Positions 45,301-56,203 of a DNA stretch of 64,000 nt are shown here, piece after piece (within the stretch, counting starts at the first letter, position 1; every line of letters begins with the position of its first letter). Origin of the DNA: Amoebophrya sp. A120. Its lineage: Eukaryota > Sar > Dinophyceae > Syndiniales > Amoebophryaceae. Position numbers and translations under genes: made by a program. Location of the stretch: positions 5,575,709 through 5,639,708 of the forward strand of contig CAJINV010000002.1 of assembly GCA_905178155.1 (NCBI GenBank), written 5' to 3'. Below the pieces are notes generated by a model. That model worked only from the letters and a program-made list of their open reading frames with translations. It did not search any database and had not been told where the DNA came from.

Positions 45301-48300
45301 GGGCGCTTGTAGACCTACATCGCCTCTCGTAGTACTACTGCTCACGACGGGTGTGCCGTAGTACTCCATTTTCTCGTACGGCAACACGCTCCCGAAAAGG
45401 TTCTCCCCCACCGCAGCCCGGTGCAGCGTCAACAACGCAGCCTCGGTGTCCCGCGCGACCTTGAGCCAGTTCACCACCCGCTGGTACAGGCGCTGCTGTT
45501 TCTTGGTCACTTGATTCTGCTGTCCTTCCTTTCCCGCAGAAGTACCTTCTTGTGCTGTAGTACTATGCATACCACCTTCTTCCCTTCGTGCACCTGGTAC
45601 TGCACCGAAGAACAGTAAAATATTTCGGTTTAGTAACACGTTTTCTTCCAGAAACGCGCCGACCCAGAACGCTACCTTCTGCTGCAGGTCGATCTTCTCT
45701 AATCCGCCGTAGCTGCCGCCGTTCTTCCGGGGCTTGATTCTGTTCCCCATCATTACCTCCGGCGGAATTTCGGTCCAAGGCACAACTGCTTGTTCACCGG
45801 CTCCTGTTGAAAACTGCAATAATCCGCCGCTTGTTCCTGCATCTCCAAAATTAGTAGAATGGGAATTTGGAGTAGCGAAGATTCTACTACTCCCCATGCT
45901 GGTCGTCTTATCGTACCCGGCGAGAAACCCGAAGTTTGCCACCGACGCCCGCTGAGAGGTGAAAAAAGTCTGCAGGATCTGTTCCGCTTTGTCCGGGTAG
46001 TTCTCGCTGTTCACCTTCTCTACCAACGGCATCGGAAGTCTCTGGCCGTTCTCAAACCGCAGCAATTCGAAACCGTTCAAGGTGGCAGGATCTCTGAACT
46101 TCGGGAGCTGCGGAGTTGGTATGTTCATCTCCACCTGCTGCTGCTGCTGCTGTACAGCAGGTTTATTACCGCCGTTAACCTGTTCGCTGGTCGTGTAATC
46201 TGCGTTCTCATTAAGCACATCGGTGTAGTAATCCAGAATTTTCCCCACCGGGTACACAGTTTTCCGCCGAAACGGAATCTGCACGACTTCCCCGGGGTCT
46301 TCAAAAAACCAATCGGGTGGGAACGACTGGAGCAGTTTCAAATTCTCCTCCGTCAGGACCAGATTTTTGTTATTCGGACTTGTACTACCATTATCCTGAT
46401 TAAAAACGTACCCACACCAGAGTCAAGATGGGGACTTTGCAACACAAACCTAGGAGTTTTGGGAGTCACGCATGACGAGCTTCAGTCCGTAAGGTAGTGC
46501 AAGTTAGCAAGGAAAGCCGCACCACAAATCGATCTGCTGATCCTGTTTACAGCATTACAAGTTCCCAAACACGATTGAAAATGCCTGTCATGGGGTTGCG
46601 CATCACAAATGTTCCTGTCATGGCAAATCTGCATGACAACTCTGGTGTGGGTACGTTTTTACTCAGGATAACCATCTCCCGTGGTTTTCTCCGAAAGCCG
46701 CTGCATACGACCGTCGTACGCGGGCGACTCGAAGTAGTACAGCAACTTTCCCCGCAGGTCGTACTGCTGCACCCGCGTGCTGATTTCCTGAATCTTTTCC
46801 CTCCCGTACTTTGGAATGGCACTTTGCCCTTTCGCACCCACCCGCGTTTTCACTGCGTGCCATGGTACAAATTCTCCCGTTTCTTCCTGCAACTCGTGGA
46901 TAAATTGCTGGGCGCTCTCACGACCTTCACCACTTGATGACGTTCCTAACATCTTCGGGTCAAAACTGTAGCACTCATGGAACGCAAAGACCCGCTTATT
47001 TGCAGCTGTCGACCGGGCGGGTCGTGGTGCATCATTAGATTCCGTGTCCGAGTCGATTCCTGCCGCCTCCTTAGATGTTTTGGCGGTAGTAGCTCGTCCC
47101 GCCACCACTCCAGAGCCTGTAGTTGGGAATGAGGTTTTTTCCGACGTCCGCGATGACCCTGAACTCCCGCCGCTGGTGAAACTAGTAGCTCTTCCGAAAA
47201 CGTCCTCCGTCAGCGCCAGCCCTTCCCGTTCCAAAACTCTGGTCTCGACCTCAAATACGTGCCACGCGGGCGTGAGATAGTCGTAGGGATTGAAAAACCG
47301 CGGGTTGCTGCAGTCGTACGCTGGCCCGTAGTATGCAAGAAAAAAACTGTGTAAGTGTAAATCTGTGATGCAGAACACGCAGCAGAGTTACGCCTGTCAT
47401 GCCAGACAGCCATGCAGTCTTCTTTTCATGTGTGTTTTCCCTTACAAACCACGCATGACAGGTTTTCTCTGTCTTGTAGAGCAAATTTGTGATGCTGTCA
47501 GCCAAAGATAGTTACACTAACACAGTTTTTTTCTTGGATACGTAGGGGGCGGGATTCGCCTTTCTTGTAGTTTCCTGCAGGAGCCCTGCTGTGCTCATGC
47601 CGGACGTTGTACTAGATCCTGCTGTAGTAGCGGAATTTTTTACTCTCGGCAGCTGAAAGTTTTTCAGCAGATTCAGCAGGTTGTCACGCTTATCAAATGT
47701 AAAAGTGTCTGGGTCTGGAAGAATGCAACTTGTGATGCTGCGTTTGGATTCCAGAAAAATCTGTATTGCATGAGTACCAAAAGGAATGTAATTTTTGCTA
47801 CGCGAAGAGGGCATTTGTCATGCGGAATAGGCATCAAGAAGCTCTCAAAAAATCTGTGATGCTAGGGCATGCATCACAGACATCAGGGCTCATGCAAAAC
47901 GTGCATGACAAGTGTCAGAATCTTCCAGACCCAGACATTTTTACATTTGATAACGCTGGTCCGTGATTTGCATCTTCACGTTCCGGGTCAGGGCGCTCTG
48001 CTTGGTTTTGTCCAAAATTTCCCCCTGCAAAAGCCTCCGCACGCCGTTAGGCACAATTCTCGCCTGCTCCAGTTCGAGAACGGGCACGATCATGTGATAT
48101 GCCTTGCAAAAGTATCGTACTCGTACTAATTGCAACTATGCATCACAAATCAGATTTGTCATGCTGTTTCCTCTGAAGGACAAGATTTGAAATCTTGTCC
48201 TTCAGAGGAAACAGCATGACAAAGTCCAGTTCTCATGCTGAGGACATTTGTAATGCATTTATACGACGAGTACGATATTGCTTTTGCAGAGAGTATGTGA

Positions 48301-51300
48301 AAAAAGTCCACCAGCAACTTCCAGTAGTAGTTCCGGCTGTATTCGTCCACGAACTGCGGCTTCTGGTAGGACTGAGGCGCATCAAATGCAAAAATGTCTG
48401 GGTCTGGAAGGATGCAACTTGTAATGCTACCTCCTTTGGACTCCACATAAAAGCTGTATTGCATGAACAGCAAAAGAGGCGTAAGCTGTGATACGCGGAG
48501 AGGGCATTTCTCATGCGGTATGAGCATCAGAAAGCCTTCGCAAAATCTCTGATGCTAGGGCATGCATCACAGACCTCATGGGTCATGCAAAATCTGCATG
48601 ACAAACTCCTGCATTCTTCCAGACCCAGACATTTTTGCAATCCATAAGGCGCAACCAGGTACAAATTTGGGTTCTCCAAATACGAAAAACTGCTGTCAAA
48701 CTCCGGTACCGTGTCCAGGTTGCTCACGGCTTGCGAAACGATCGCCTCTCCCCCCGCGCTCACCCCGGGAAGAAACGACCCGCTCAGGGGTTTCACGTAG
48801 GTGCTGTAATAGCACGGAAGGAGGACGAAGAGGTACAAACTTTCCACGAAACGCAGAAACCTCGTGGGAAAGGGGCTGTACGGACTGCGCTCTTTCAGCG
48901 GAGAATTTTCCGGATCCAGCAGCGGGTGTAGTAGCTTCGGGATCTGGGTGCTTGACGTCGGGGTTCCGAATCCCAGAGAAAAACGCTACTTGTTGTGATG
49001 CAAAAACAAATACACCACAAAAAAATCTGCCATGGTTGAGCGCAGAGGATGCCTGCTAATTGTTTTTTTCTGTGCATTTATTTTTGCATTACAAATGTGG
49101 TATTCTAGCTTTTTTCTCTGGGATATTCTGACCAGCAAACCGGAGGTGAAGGAGAGTTTCACTTGGTAAAAAGCGTCCCCTCTGTTGCTTCCTCCGTTTT
49201 TAGAAGTTTTCCCCCCTCGTCCCGCAACCAGAATCAAATGGTCCAGAAAATTGAAGCCCGCGGTTTTCAGCTCAAACTCTTCTTTCAAGAAAAACCGCGT
49301 CGCTAGGAAGTCCGCGCACTCCAAGATCTTCTTTGTCACGAGTTGCAGGTCCCCCAGGTGGGGGATGGTCGTGGGCAGCTGATCTAGAACACCGTCGAGC
49401 TGCTGGTGCAGGTTCCCCTCATTCGACGCCGTTTTGAAGTACTATCATGTGGAAATAAAACGTCCCCACCCAAGATGTCTCATTCGTACCTGCATGCCCC
49501 AAACTCTTTTTCATGCACAGCCCCAACTACATCATGCGGAGCATTTTGATTTTCCAACGCTGTCAGGAACTTTGTCACACTCCAGTGAGACAAATGTGGG
49601 CATCAATTTGTGACGCTCCCGCACCAGCTAACTACGACTACACTGTCATGCGCCACAGCTAAAACTACTCGTTGAGTTGTGGAGAAGCATGCCCATCTTG
49701 ACTCTCGCGCGTGGCCCCGTCTTCAAATACACGGGATAAGTACTCGGGCAGCTTCATCCACTCTTCCCCGTCGTGGTTCCATTCCTCTGCGACGATGAAG
49801 ATTTCTTCGCTACCCGAACTACTGCTGCTCTCACTTCCGGGAGCTGCAGTAGTCCCGGCGACATTTCTGCCGCTCTCGTCGAAGTTGTTCAGTGTCGGGC
49901 ATCAAAATGAAAAGCCCCCCCTTCCCATATCAAGATGGAAATCTGTGACGTGGGATTTTAATTGTTGTACTTGTGTTCTTGCATTAGAGGACTTCACGCA
50001 GATCAAAAGCCTAGGCCGGGATCTTTTAGTCTAGGTACCTAGCATGGCAGACGTCTGCCCTGTGGGCGGACGTCTACTAGCGTGGCAGCGATACAAATCG
50101 CCTGCACAACGAACGCGGCGAAATCTCTGAATTTGCGTTCCTTCGTGCAAGACATGGCCACAAATCTGCATGACGAATTTCCAGACGGATGCGCTTTCGC
50201 TCAATATGGGGACCACGAGGGAAAATTTTTCCTTGTAATATCGGGAACAAGAGCTTCTCGAACAGCTGCACGCCCTGCGCCAGACTTCCGGGGCGGATCC
50301 TCCCCGCGAAGTAGCACTTTTGGACAAACTCCGGGGTGGCATTGATGTTGACCGCGGCGAACTTGTCCTGGAGAAACCGACACGTATCCCTGAGGTAATC
50401 CTCGACTTCCGCCTCGACGAAGTGGAAGTCGTGGTTCCTGTCAACACCAGTTATACTGCCGGCGCTGGACGAAGATAACAGCACCCCTCCAGCTCGTCCT
50501 GCCTCTTCTAAACTTGGTGTAGTCCTTGTTCCACTGCTTCTCCCGCTTGCCCGCTTCATTTTGATGGCGCAAGGGAAGGAGGGCGAGGAGTCCTCTGAGC
50601 CGGTCGCAGATGTTGAGAAGCCCTGTGCAAAAGTTCCAGCTTTTCCTCCCGCTCCTGCCTGCCCTGCGACCGCTCGGGTGGAAATCTTCCCCGTACACTT
50701 GCCCTTGAATACCAGCCAATACAGCTGGCTCGCCACCTTCACGGCGTCGGGACTCTGGGATCGCAGGAGAACGCTGATCGGCTGCGTCCCGAGGAAATGC
50801 AGCTTGTTGCTTTCGGTCACAAGTTTCACGCCGATCGGTGCGGGTTTAGAATCGGCGGGTCGTGAAGGAGCACCAGCAGCTTCAGATAGTCCTGTGATTC
50901 CGCTGCGAGGCGGAAGATCCTGCGCGTCTACTTCCTCACCACCCGTGGAGCTGTACAAAATTCCATTACCAGGTGCAATCTGCAGACTTTTCGCTTGCTG
51001 GATGATCCTTTGCCGGCTAGGATTGGTGTGTAGGTTTTCGTCCCCGTCAGTAGAAGTAGAATCTTCACCGTTTTGATCGTAGATGCCCTTGCTAGTTCTT
51101 TTCCCAGGAGCATCTGCTGCCCCCTTGCGGGAAACGAAGCCACGATGAAGATGACCGTCATCATCACGACCCAAAGTTCTGGCTTGCGTGCTGGTGCTGG
51201 CGCTTAGATAGGGTAAGTTGGACGCCGCCGGTAGGGAGACTGGCAGTGGTGCCCCTGTTGCTGGAAAGTCGCTGGAGGTAGGCGGCACTGCGTCGGCTGT

Positions 51301-54279
51301 GTCTCTCGCTGTAGTTGTGCCTCCTCCTGCTGCTGCGGCGCTTGTTCCCGACGTTGTACCACTACTCCTACTACTTCCCATGTCTGGAACCACCTCCAGC
51401 ATGCTTGATGGCAGCGACTCTATGGATGTGTCAGAGTTGAAATCGACAAAGTTGAAATAATTTGTCATGCTAAACCGACCGAAACCACTACACAACCTGT
51501 ATAGGGAAAAATAGTACTACACCAACCCAGTTTCACAAAGGGAATAAATAGCACTACACAACCTGTAAGGGAAGGTAAACGCACTACACAAACCCAGTTT
51601 CCAAGTGGCGCATGACAAATTTCGGCGGTCCCTAAATCCAGTTTGTCATGCTGTTTAGGCAAAGACGAGCGATTCTCTCATGCTACTTTAGCAGCTCGAG
51701 CTTTAACCCCAAACAGGCTTACAATAGGCCTCACTTGCCTGCTCTGCAACACACGTACCGCGGGCCATGCATTTTATGCATTGCAAATTATTTCAACTTT
51801 GACGATTTCAAACCTGACGCTTCCATAGACTCGCCCCGGTTATCATTTGATCCGTCGACGATGAAAGAACCAAGAGCACTGCTCTCCTCAGCCTCGTTGT
51901 TGGTCTCCTCGGGGTTGATCCTTCCCTCCTCGTGAAATGCTCCCGGCAGGTCGTCCACGACCTGGTCGCTGTCCTGCATCTCTGCCACGCTCGAGGTGCT
52001 ATCCCCCTGTTCATCGACGTACAACGTGGAGTCTTTGTCCTCTTCGACGTCCTGAAGGTCATTTTCATTTTCTCTCGTCTGCAGAACCGAAGAGGATTCG
52101 CTGAGGAAACCGGGTTTGTTATCCTGAGTAAAAACGTACCCACACCATAGTCAAGATGGGAAATCGGCTAGACAAATCCACAAGTTTTGGCTGTTTTACA
52201 TGACAAATTTGGATTCGTAGTGTAGTGCTGTTTGAGCTAGCTCAGCAGCATCACATATCTAGCATACCATGCTGATTGGAGCATGACAAATTGCAAAAAA
52301 CCACTAGAAAATGCTTCTCATGAGGCTCCGCATGGGAAACATTTTCAGCATGCAGATTTGCATTACAACTCTGGTGTGGGTACGTTTTTACTCAGGATAT
52401 TTGTTTTCCCAGGACAACTCGTCGTCCGCCGGGAGTTCCTCGACCGTGTGGCGATGCAGCTCCTCCTATCAAAATGAAAAATAAATCCCCCCTCCCCATA
52501 TCAAAAGGGAAGTCTGTGGCGCTGTATTTGCGTAGTACACAAATCAGTCTTGTATTGCAGTAGGGCACTGCAGGCAGATACAAAGCCCGGAAAGGAGTGG
52601 CCTGAGGTAGGCACTTAGCATGGCAGACGTCTGCCCCATTGGCGCAGCAGCATTACAAATCGCCTGCGAAATGCGGCGGAAGCTCTGGCTTTGATCTTTT
52701 GCAAAACAGACTCGATTTGTGACCACAAATCAGCATCACAAATTTTGAAAAGCACGCCTTTTCGATACTATGGGGAGAACGGATTTTTCCTCACAATACC
52801 TCCTCGTCCGCGGTACTCCTCTGATGGAAATCAGAGTTGTCGTCCTCGTCTGCCACCTCGTCGCCCCCTTCTCGCGCCTCCAAATCCGGAATAATTTCGC
52901 CAAACTTCATATCCTGAGTAAAAACGTACCCACGCCAGAGTTGTAATGCAGACTCGCAAAGACAGGAAGACTTGTAATGCGCATCCCCATGAGAGCCATT
53001 TCCAATCGTGTTTTGGAATTTGTGATGCTGTGAACAGGATGAGCAGCTGGATTTGTGATGCGGCTGCACTTGCTAACCTGCACTACACTGCAGCGCTCAA
53101 CTTGTCATGCGTGACTCACAAAGCTCCTAGGTTTGTGTTGCAAAATCCTCATCCTAACTTTTTTTTTGTATGAGATCCACTATAAACCATAATCAAAGAG
53201 TAGTAGTGCAGATCCAGCTGTTCAGGGAGGATTAAGAATGGATTCTGCTCTGCTCCTCCTCCACCGCGGTTCATTGTGATCAGCATGCGTCTACGGGACT
53301 TGTACAACAACGCTACAGGGACATCTACAGGGCCATCTACAAATCCTCATCCTAACTCTGGTGTGGGTACGTTTTTACTCAGGATACTTCAGCTGTGGCT
53401 CGTCGGGGAATTCCAGTGCGCCGTAGATCGTGGGCCTATTACAATGAAAAATGCCCCCACCCCCGAACTTGGGAGCATTTGTATTGCAAACCTTTTCAAA
53501 TGAAACATTCGTTCTCTTGCATCTATCAGCATCACAGATTTCAAATCGTGAATTATAGCAAAAATCTGTATTGCAAAAGATCCCAGCAAGAGCGGCGCTT
53601 ATCATGCAAGCGATGCAACACACACCTAGACTCTGCATCAGAAAGGTTCATCTTCATACTCGTTTCATGCATGACAAAAAGTTTTCACTTGGAAACTTTG
53701 CATACACAAATTTTTGCAACTTTGGGGGTGGGGGCATTTTTCCGCGCGATAGGGCCCGTCGCGCGCGGGCGCGCTGACTTCGGGGACGTGCTTGCTCGTT
53801 TTCTGCTTTCGGGTTTCAAACACGGAGGAGGCCGGGACGGAGGTGTCGTCCGGAATAATGTGCAGGGGGTGGTGTCGTACTTCCGGCTCCTTTTCAAGAA
53901 CCACGACAGACGACAGCGCGCGACCCCCCTGTCGTGCCGCGACCGAGGTAGCATCTTGCGCAATATCCTCGGTGTTTCCAACATTTTTGCTAGTATCTGT
54001 TGACGGCAGGCTTTCTGACCTTGCGTGTTCATCGTCTACGGAAGTAGAAGACGCAGGCCCTGCACGACCTTCGGACAAACCTCCTTCGCCGGGCGGGATT
54101 TGCTGTTCCTTTCCGCTGCTGCTTATTCTGGCAGAGGTCAGTAGAACGTTCGAGAGGTAAAAATCATTTTTCCAGGTGCCGCCCAAGAACATGTGCACGA
54201 CCAACAGGAAGCAGCGGAAACAAAACCCATTGCTCCGCCTCGTAGAAGAAAACCTCATTTTCGTCACACGGCGCAACAT
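36349..54279 (-). CDS. Giant secreted/multi-pass membrane protein, ~3,950 residues
   Basis: Reads continuously when all 21 introner elements and one 5-bp TSD each are removed. From the ATG at 54258 the remaining 11,859 nt are divisible by three. The in-frame ATG at 54279 adds seven codons. A signal-peptide-like core (CFRCFLLVVHMFLGG) opens the protein. Next comes a long ectodomain-like part with acidic and Ser-rich spacers and globular blocks (HFVEAEVEDYLRDTCRFLQ, FLDHLILVAGRGG, LLQSFPPDWFFEDPGEVVQ). C-terminal hydrophobic segments include YVLFFFLHGIVMLYYPL, LALISALNAFLYVYSIFELF, LLKVLLPLVAALFAYTHIL, FAATFAFFWMVTSF, WGCIFLFACQLFGGSVLLF and WLGMYLVVVCLWCCFAVVA, about six or seven helices. A ~600-residue Ser/Asn/Glu-rich tail ends at 36349. 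No family recognised; a surface receptor or channel is possible. No conventional intron is needed. Confidence 0.8.
38324..38577. mobile_element. Introner element, family A
   Basis: TSD GCAAG exact. Removal joins MYHTPRKHL to PRQYHWLGMYL. Confidence 0.95.
38628..38838. mobile_element. Introner element, family F
   Basis: Close copy of 47332-47540. TSD TAAAC/TGAAC. Removal joins RSFLRF to KPEHYQMYH. Confidence 0.93.
39103..39365. mobile_element. Introner element, family A
   Basis: TIRs intact, TSD GAACC exact. The interior is close to 38324-38577. Confidence 0.95.
39550..39796. mobile_element. Introner element, family A (variant)
   Basis: Tips TATGAATTGCAAATATG and the complement; TSD GCTGG exact. 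Confidence 0.94.
40919..41227. mobile_element. Introner element, family D
   Basis: Family D TIRs with slightly changed left tip (TGTTACAGTGAAAAGTGCC); TSD AAAGT exact. The interior is inverted relative to the copy at 15021. Confidence 0.93.
42312..42569. mobile_element. Introner element, family L
   Basis: About 18-bp TIR TATCAGAGTGCACAACTC; TSD TTCCG/TTCTG. Removal joins MSLLHRI to QVLHWDSLISHHDQ. The interior is T-rich and largely lacks the GCATGACA words of other families. Confidence 0.88.
44036..44296. mobile_element. Introner element, family A
   Basis: TSD CTTCC/CTTCA. On the coding strand a canonical GTATG...ATAG boundary exists, joining KSFADE to AGDADGAKIRGTS. Confidence 0.94.
44354..44678. 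mobile_element. Introner element, family C
   Basis: TSD TCCCG exact. Leaves a 57-bp exon to the next element. Removal joins EERSRDG to KLSVKTAFAFVK. Confidence 0.95.
46392..46670. mobile_element. Introner element, family B
   Basis: TSD ACCAT exact. The interior is nearly identical to 14508-14793 in the opposite orientation. Removal joins GDG to STSPNNKNLVLTEEN. Confidence 0.96.
47332..47540. mobile_element. Introner element, family F
   Basis: TSD CGTAG exact. Removal joins KANPAPY to GPAYDCSNPRFFN. Confidence 0.96.
47691..47952. mobile_element. Introner element, family A
   Basis: TSD ACGCT exact. The interior has at least six TGTGATGC/GCATGACA-type words. Confidence 0.96.
48098..48295. mobile_element. 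Introner element, family M, with hairpin core
   Basis: TIRs TATGCCTTGCAAAAG...; TSD TGTGA exact. The core is a perfect palindrome (48155-48223). Removal joins LLVDFFH to MIVPVLELEQARI. Confidence 0.92.
48155..48223. repeat. Perfect 34-bp palindrome with 1-nt centre
   Basis: Arms run TTTGTCATGCTGTTTCC... and its exact complement. The outer words are the same TGTCATGC/GCATGACA found inside other families. The transcript would fold into a very stable hairpin. Confidence 0.95.
48380..48646. mobile_element. Introner element, family A
   Basis: TSD AGGCG exact; left tip is CATC instead of TATC. Removal joins NLYLVAP to QSYQKPQFVDEY. Confidence 0.94.
48969..49125. mobile_element. Introner element, family G
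   Basis: Shortest small element, 157 bp. TSD TTCCG/TTCTG. Removal joins SGLLVR to TPTSSTQIPKLL. Confidence 0.9.
49443..49738. mobile_element. Introner element, family B (diverged)
   Basis: TIRs keep AAACGTCCCCACCC on the left and a weak complement on the right. TSD AGTAC exact. Removal joins MKLPEY to FKTASNEGNLH. Confidence 0.9.
49900..50240. mobile_element. Introner element, family C (variant)
   Basis: Tips CATCAAAATGAAAAGCCCC and TTTTTCCTTGTAATA. TSD TCGGG exact. Removal joins FEKLLFP to TLNNFDESGRN. Confidence 0.93.
51421..51826. mobile_element. Introner element, family H
   Basis: About 45-bp TIRs, TSD GACTC exact. The left interior carries about three imperfect repeats with CACTACACAACCTGTA. 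Removal joins NDNRGES to LPSSMLEVVPDM. Confidence 0.95.
52120..52399. mobile_element. Introner element, family B
   Basis: TIRs intact, TSD TTTGT exact. Removal joins LSWENK to PGFLSESSSVL. Confidence 0.96.
52467..52798. mobile_element. Introner element, family C
   Basis: TSD CCTCC exact; the coding-strand TSD GGAGG makes a canonical GT...AG boundary possible. Removal joins STADEE to LHRHTVEELPA. Confidence 0.95.
52910..53385. mobile_element. Introner element, family B, with a nested insertion
   Basis: TIRs intact, TSD CTTCA exact. It is 476 bp rather than the usual ~280 because of an insert at 53160-53340. Removal of the whole unit joins DEPQLK to FGEIIPDLEARE. Confidence 0.95.
53160..53340 (-). 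mobile_element. Poly(A)-tailed retroposed fragment inside the family B element
   Basis: 181 bp flanked by the 17-bp direct repeat AAATCCTCATCCTAACT (53143-53159 and 53341-53357). On the minus strand it ends in about nine A. The insert has a short open stretch starting MNRGGGGAEQNPF. This is the mark of LINE-type retroposition. Confidence 0.85.
53437..53751. mobile_element. Introner element, family D
   Basis: TSD GGGCC exact; right tip CCGCGCGATA is altered. Removal joins APARDGP to TIYGALEFPDEP. Confidence 0.94.
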
Positions 54280-54954
54280 TCAGCCCTGCTTCTTCAAGAA
54301 TCTTCGGTTGTACGTCGGATTTTCGGTCTTCATTTTGCTGTACTGAACATTCGACGACACACAACCCGTCGTGCTACTACTCGTTGTATATCTTTGGTCA
54401 ATAAATGCGGAAGTTCTAGATCAAAAAGGAAGACTACCTCGCGGCAATAACACGCACTCTTCGACACCAGATCACAGTCACTCTCCAGCACACAAATAAA
54501 ACGAGCACCTTTGCGGCAAACTAGCTCTCACGTCGACAAGCTCCGTCAGTCTTTGGAGTACTAACAGCGGTCATTACGCGTTGAGCATGCAGCTTTAAGG
54601 ACCTTGCTCGCGTCATCGCAGTTGCAAAAAAGGGCGGCACTAAAAAAGGCAGCGCGAAAAGACAGCGCAAAAGAGCAAACGCCGCCGTTTTCCAAATTTG
54701 GATACCACTACATATGGTTATGAGACTGAAAAAAACGAAGGAAACGCGATAAAAAGTCGAGGGGATATAGCTCTCAGCTTCTTTGCCTAGTTACGCTCGT
54801 CTCTCGCTGTGGCCTTGCTTCAGAAAAACGAATCGCTCCGCGAAAAGAATACGCAAAATCGTCGTGGCGTTAGAACAGCAAGACGAATCGCCGTGAAAAT
54901 AGACCAGGAAGACGATCTGTACAACTCTGAAATAATATCAACAATACTAGGAGG
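54280..54954. promoter_or_regulatory. Spacer upstream of the giant gene
   Basis: Just right of the start codon of the giant minus-strand gene, so it should contain its promoter. AT-rich; no clear TATA box or element found. Some short plus frames exist without support. Confidence 0.4.
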
Positions 54955-55074
54955 TGGATCCGGTAGTACGAAACGAAGTCCTTGCACTTCTTTCACGACC
55001 TTGCTTAGTTTCTGTTCTCAACAAGATAGAACAACGACGAAGATCAAAACAAACGGCGCACTTTTTGACGCACG

Positions 55075-55190
55075 TGTATTCTTTTGCGTTTTTCTAATAT
55101 GCGTTTCCCATATGTATTTTTTTGTGTTTTTCTCATATGTAATTTTTTTTCATATGTATTTTTTTTTTTGTGTTTTTGCAATTTGTGAAA
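55075..55190. repeat. T-rich short tandem repeat
   Basis: Units around TTTTTCTCATATGTAATTTT. The same repeat occurs at 58600-58735 (about five units) and partly at 59403-59450, at matching places in the duplication. Confidence 0.85.
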
Positions 55191-55876
55191 TATGTTAGCA
55201 AATTCCAACAGGTCCGACAAGATGTTCACACTGATCCTAAGCTTGCAATTTCGATAAAACTGCAACGCCCCTTTGACAGTTTCACTATCCTTCGTCTTTT
55301 CTCCGGATGATGAAGCTCTGAAGTCGTTTCTCTGATGAAGGCGCTGAAGCTACTTGATACCCGATAACTGAATTGATAAACTTTCATGGAACAATGTACA
55401 TTAAACTTTCGAAAAAAAGTATTGCTGCTGCTGTTGCTGTTTAAGAACCAAACTCGTACGAAGAAAAGAAAATTACTCAGTACAGATTCCCTAAAAAACC
55501 CGAACAAGAAAAACTTCAAAACCCATTAACAGATTGAACCGCATCGCCCCGCTCTGGTACCGCTGTGCCTGAAAGTGATGGATCATTTGGGTTGTTCGTA
55601 AGCAGGACAACTGCGTGAGTACACGACATAACAAATTACTTTCCACGAAGGCAAAAAACTAGCAGTCACAGCAATCACATCATAGCACTAGGTACGCTAC
55701 GAAAGATGGATCTTGTCAAGCAACGCTGCTAATAATGGGCGTTGTCAAGCACTGGGCACATGAAGGAGGCGCAAACTGTCTGCAGCACTCATATCCTTTG
55801 CTGATCAGTACTTAACGCCGTCACGTTTTCTCACTTTGAGGGAGCGAGTTCGACGAATTCGCGCACCGTGCGGCAA

Positions 55877-55902
55877 CCGACCCCGGTAGTGCTAAGGGTC
55901 GG
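55877..55902. other. Conserved GC-rich hairpin
   Basis: CCGACCC, a 12-nt loop, then GGGTCGG. Conserved with loop changes at 60838-60863 in copy 2. It lies downstream of the copied gene. It could be an RNA structure or part of a non-coding RNA. Confidence 0.4.
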
Positions 55903-56203
55903 CCGCTCTTCTTAATACATCCCCTACGGTGCAAAGCACCTAATTGTACCGCGAGTGCTCAAGGAAAAATCCGAGAACTTGATTTGTCGCTAGCGCCTTT
56001 TTGGAACCACGCAGCATCATGCTTAGCGTCTCGCATGCCGCTCTCGCTCTACCCGTGGTCTTGCAGAAAAGCCATTAATCCAAAGCACGCTTTTGCTGCT
56101 GTGACTGCTAATCATGCGCAGAAACTGGGTATGTAAAGCAAGGTAGAAAAGTCACGGAGTACCAGTTCCAAAACACTAGCGCTCTGCAGCAACGGCACCT
56201 ACT

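Noticed and set aside
47691-48646. CRISPR-like array, because similar repeats recur at intervals
   Set aside because: The repeats are inverted TIRs of separate insertions with their own TSDs, not direct repeats with spacers.
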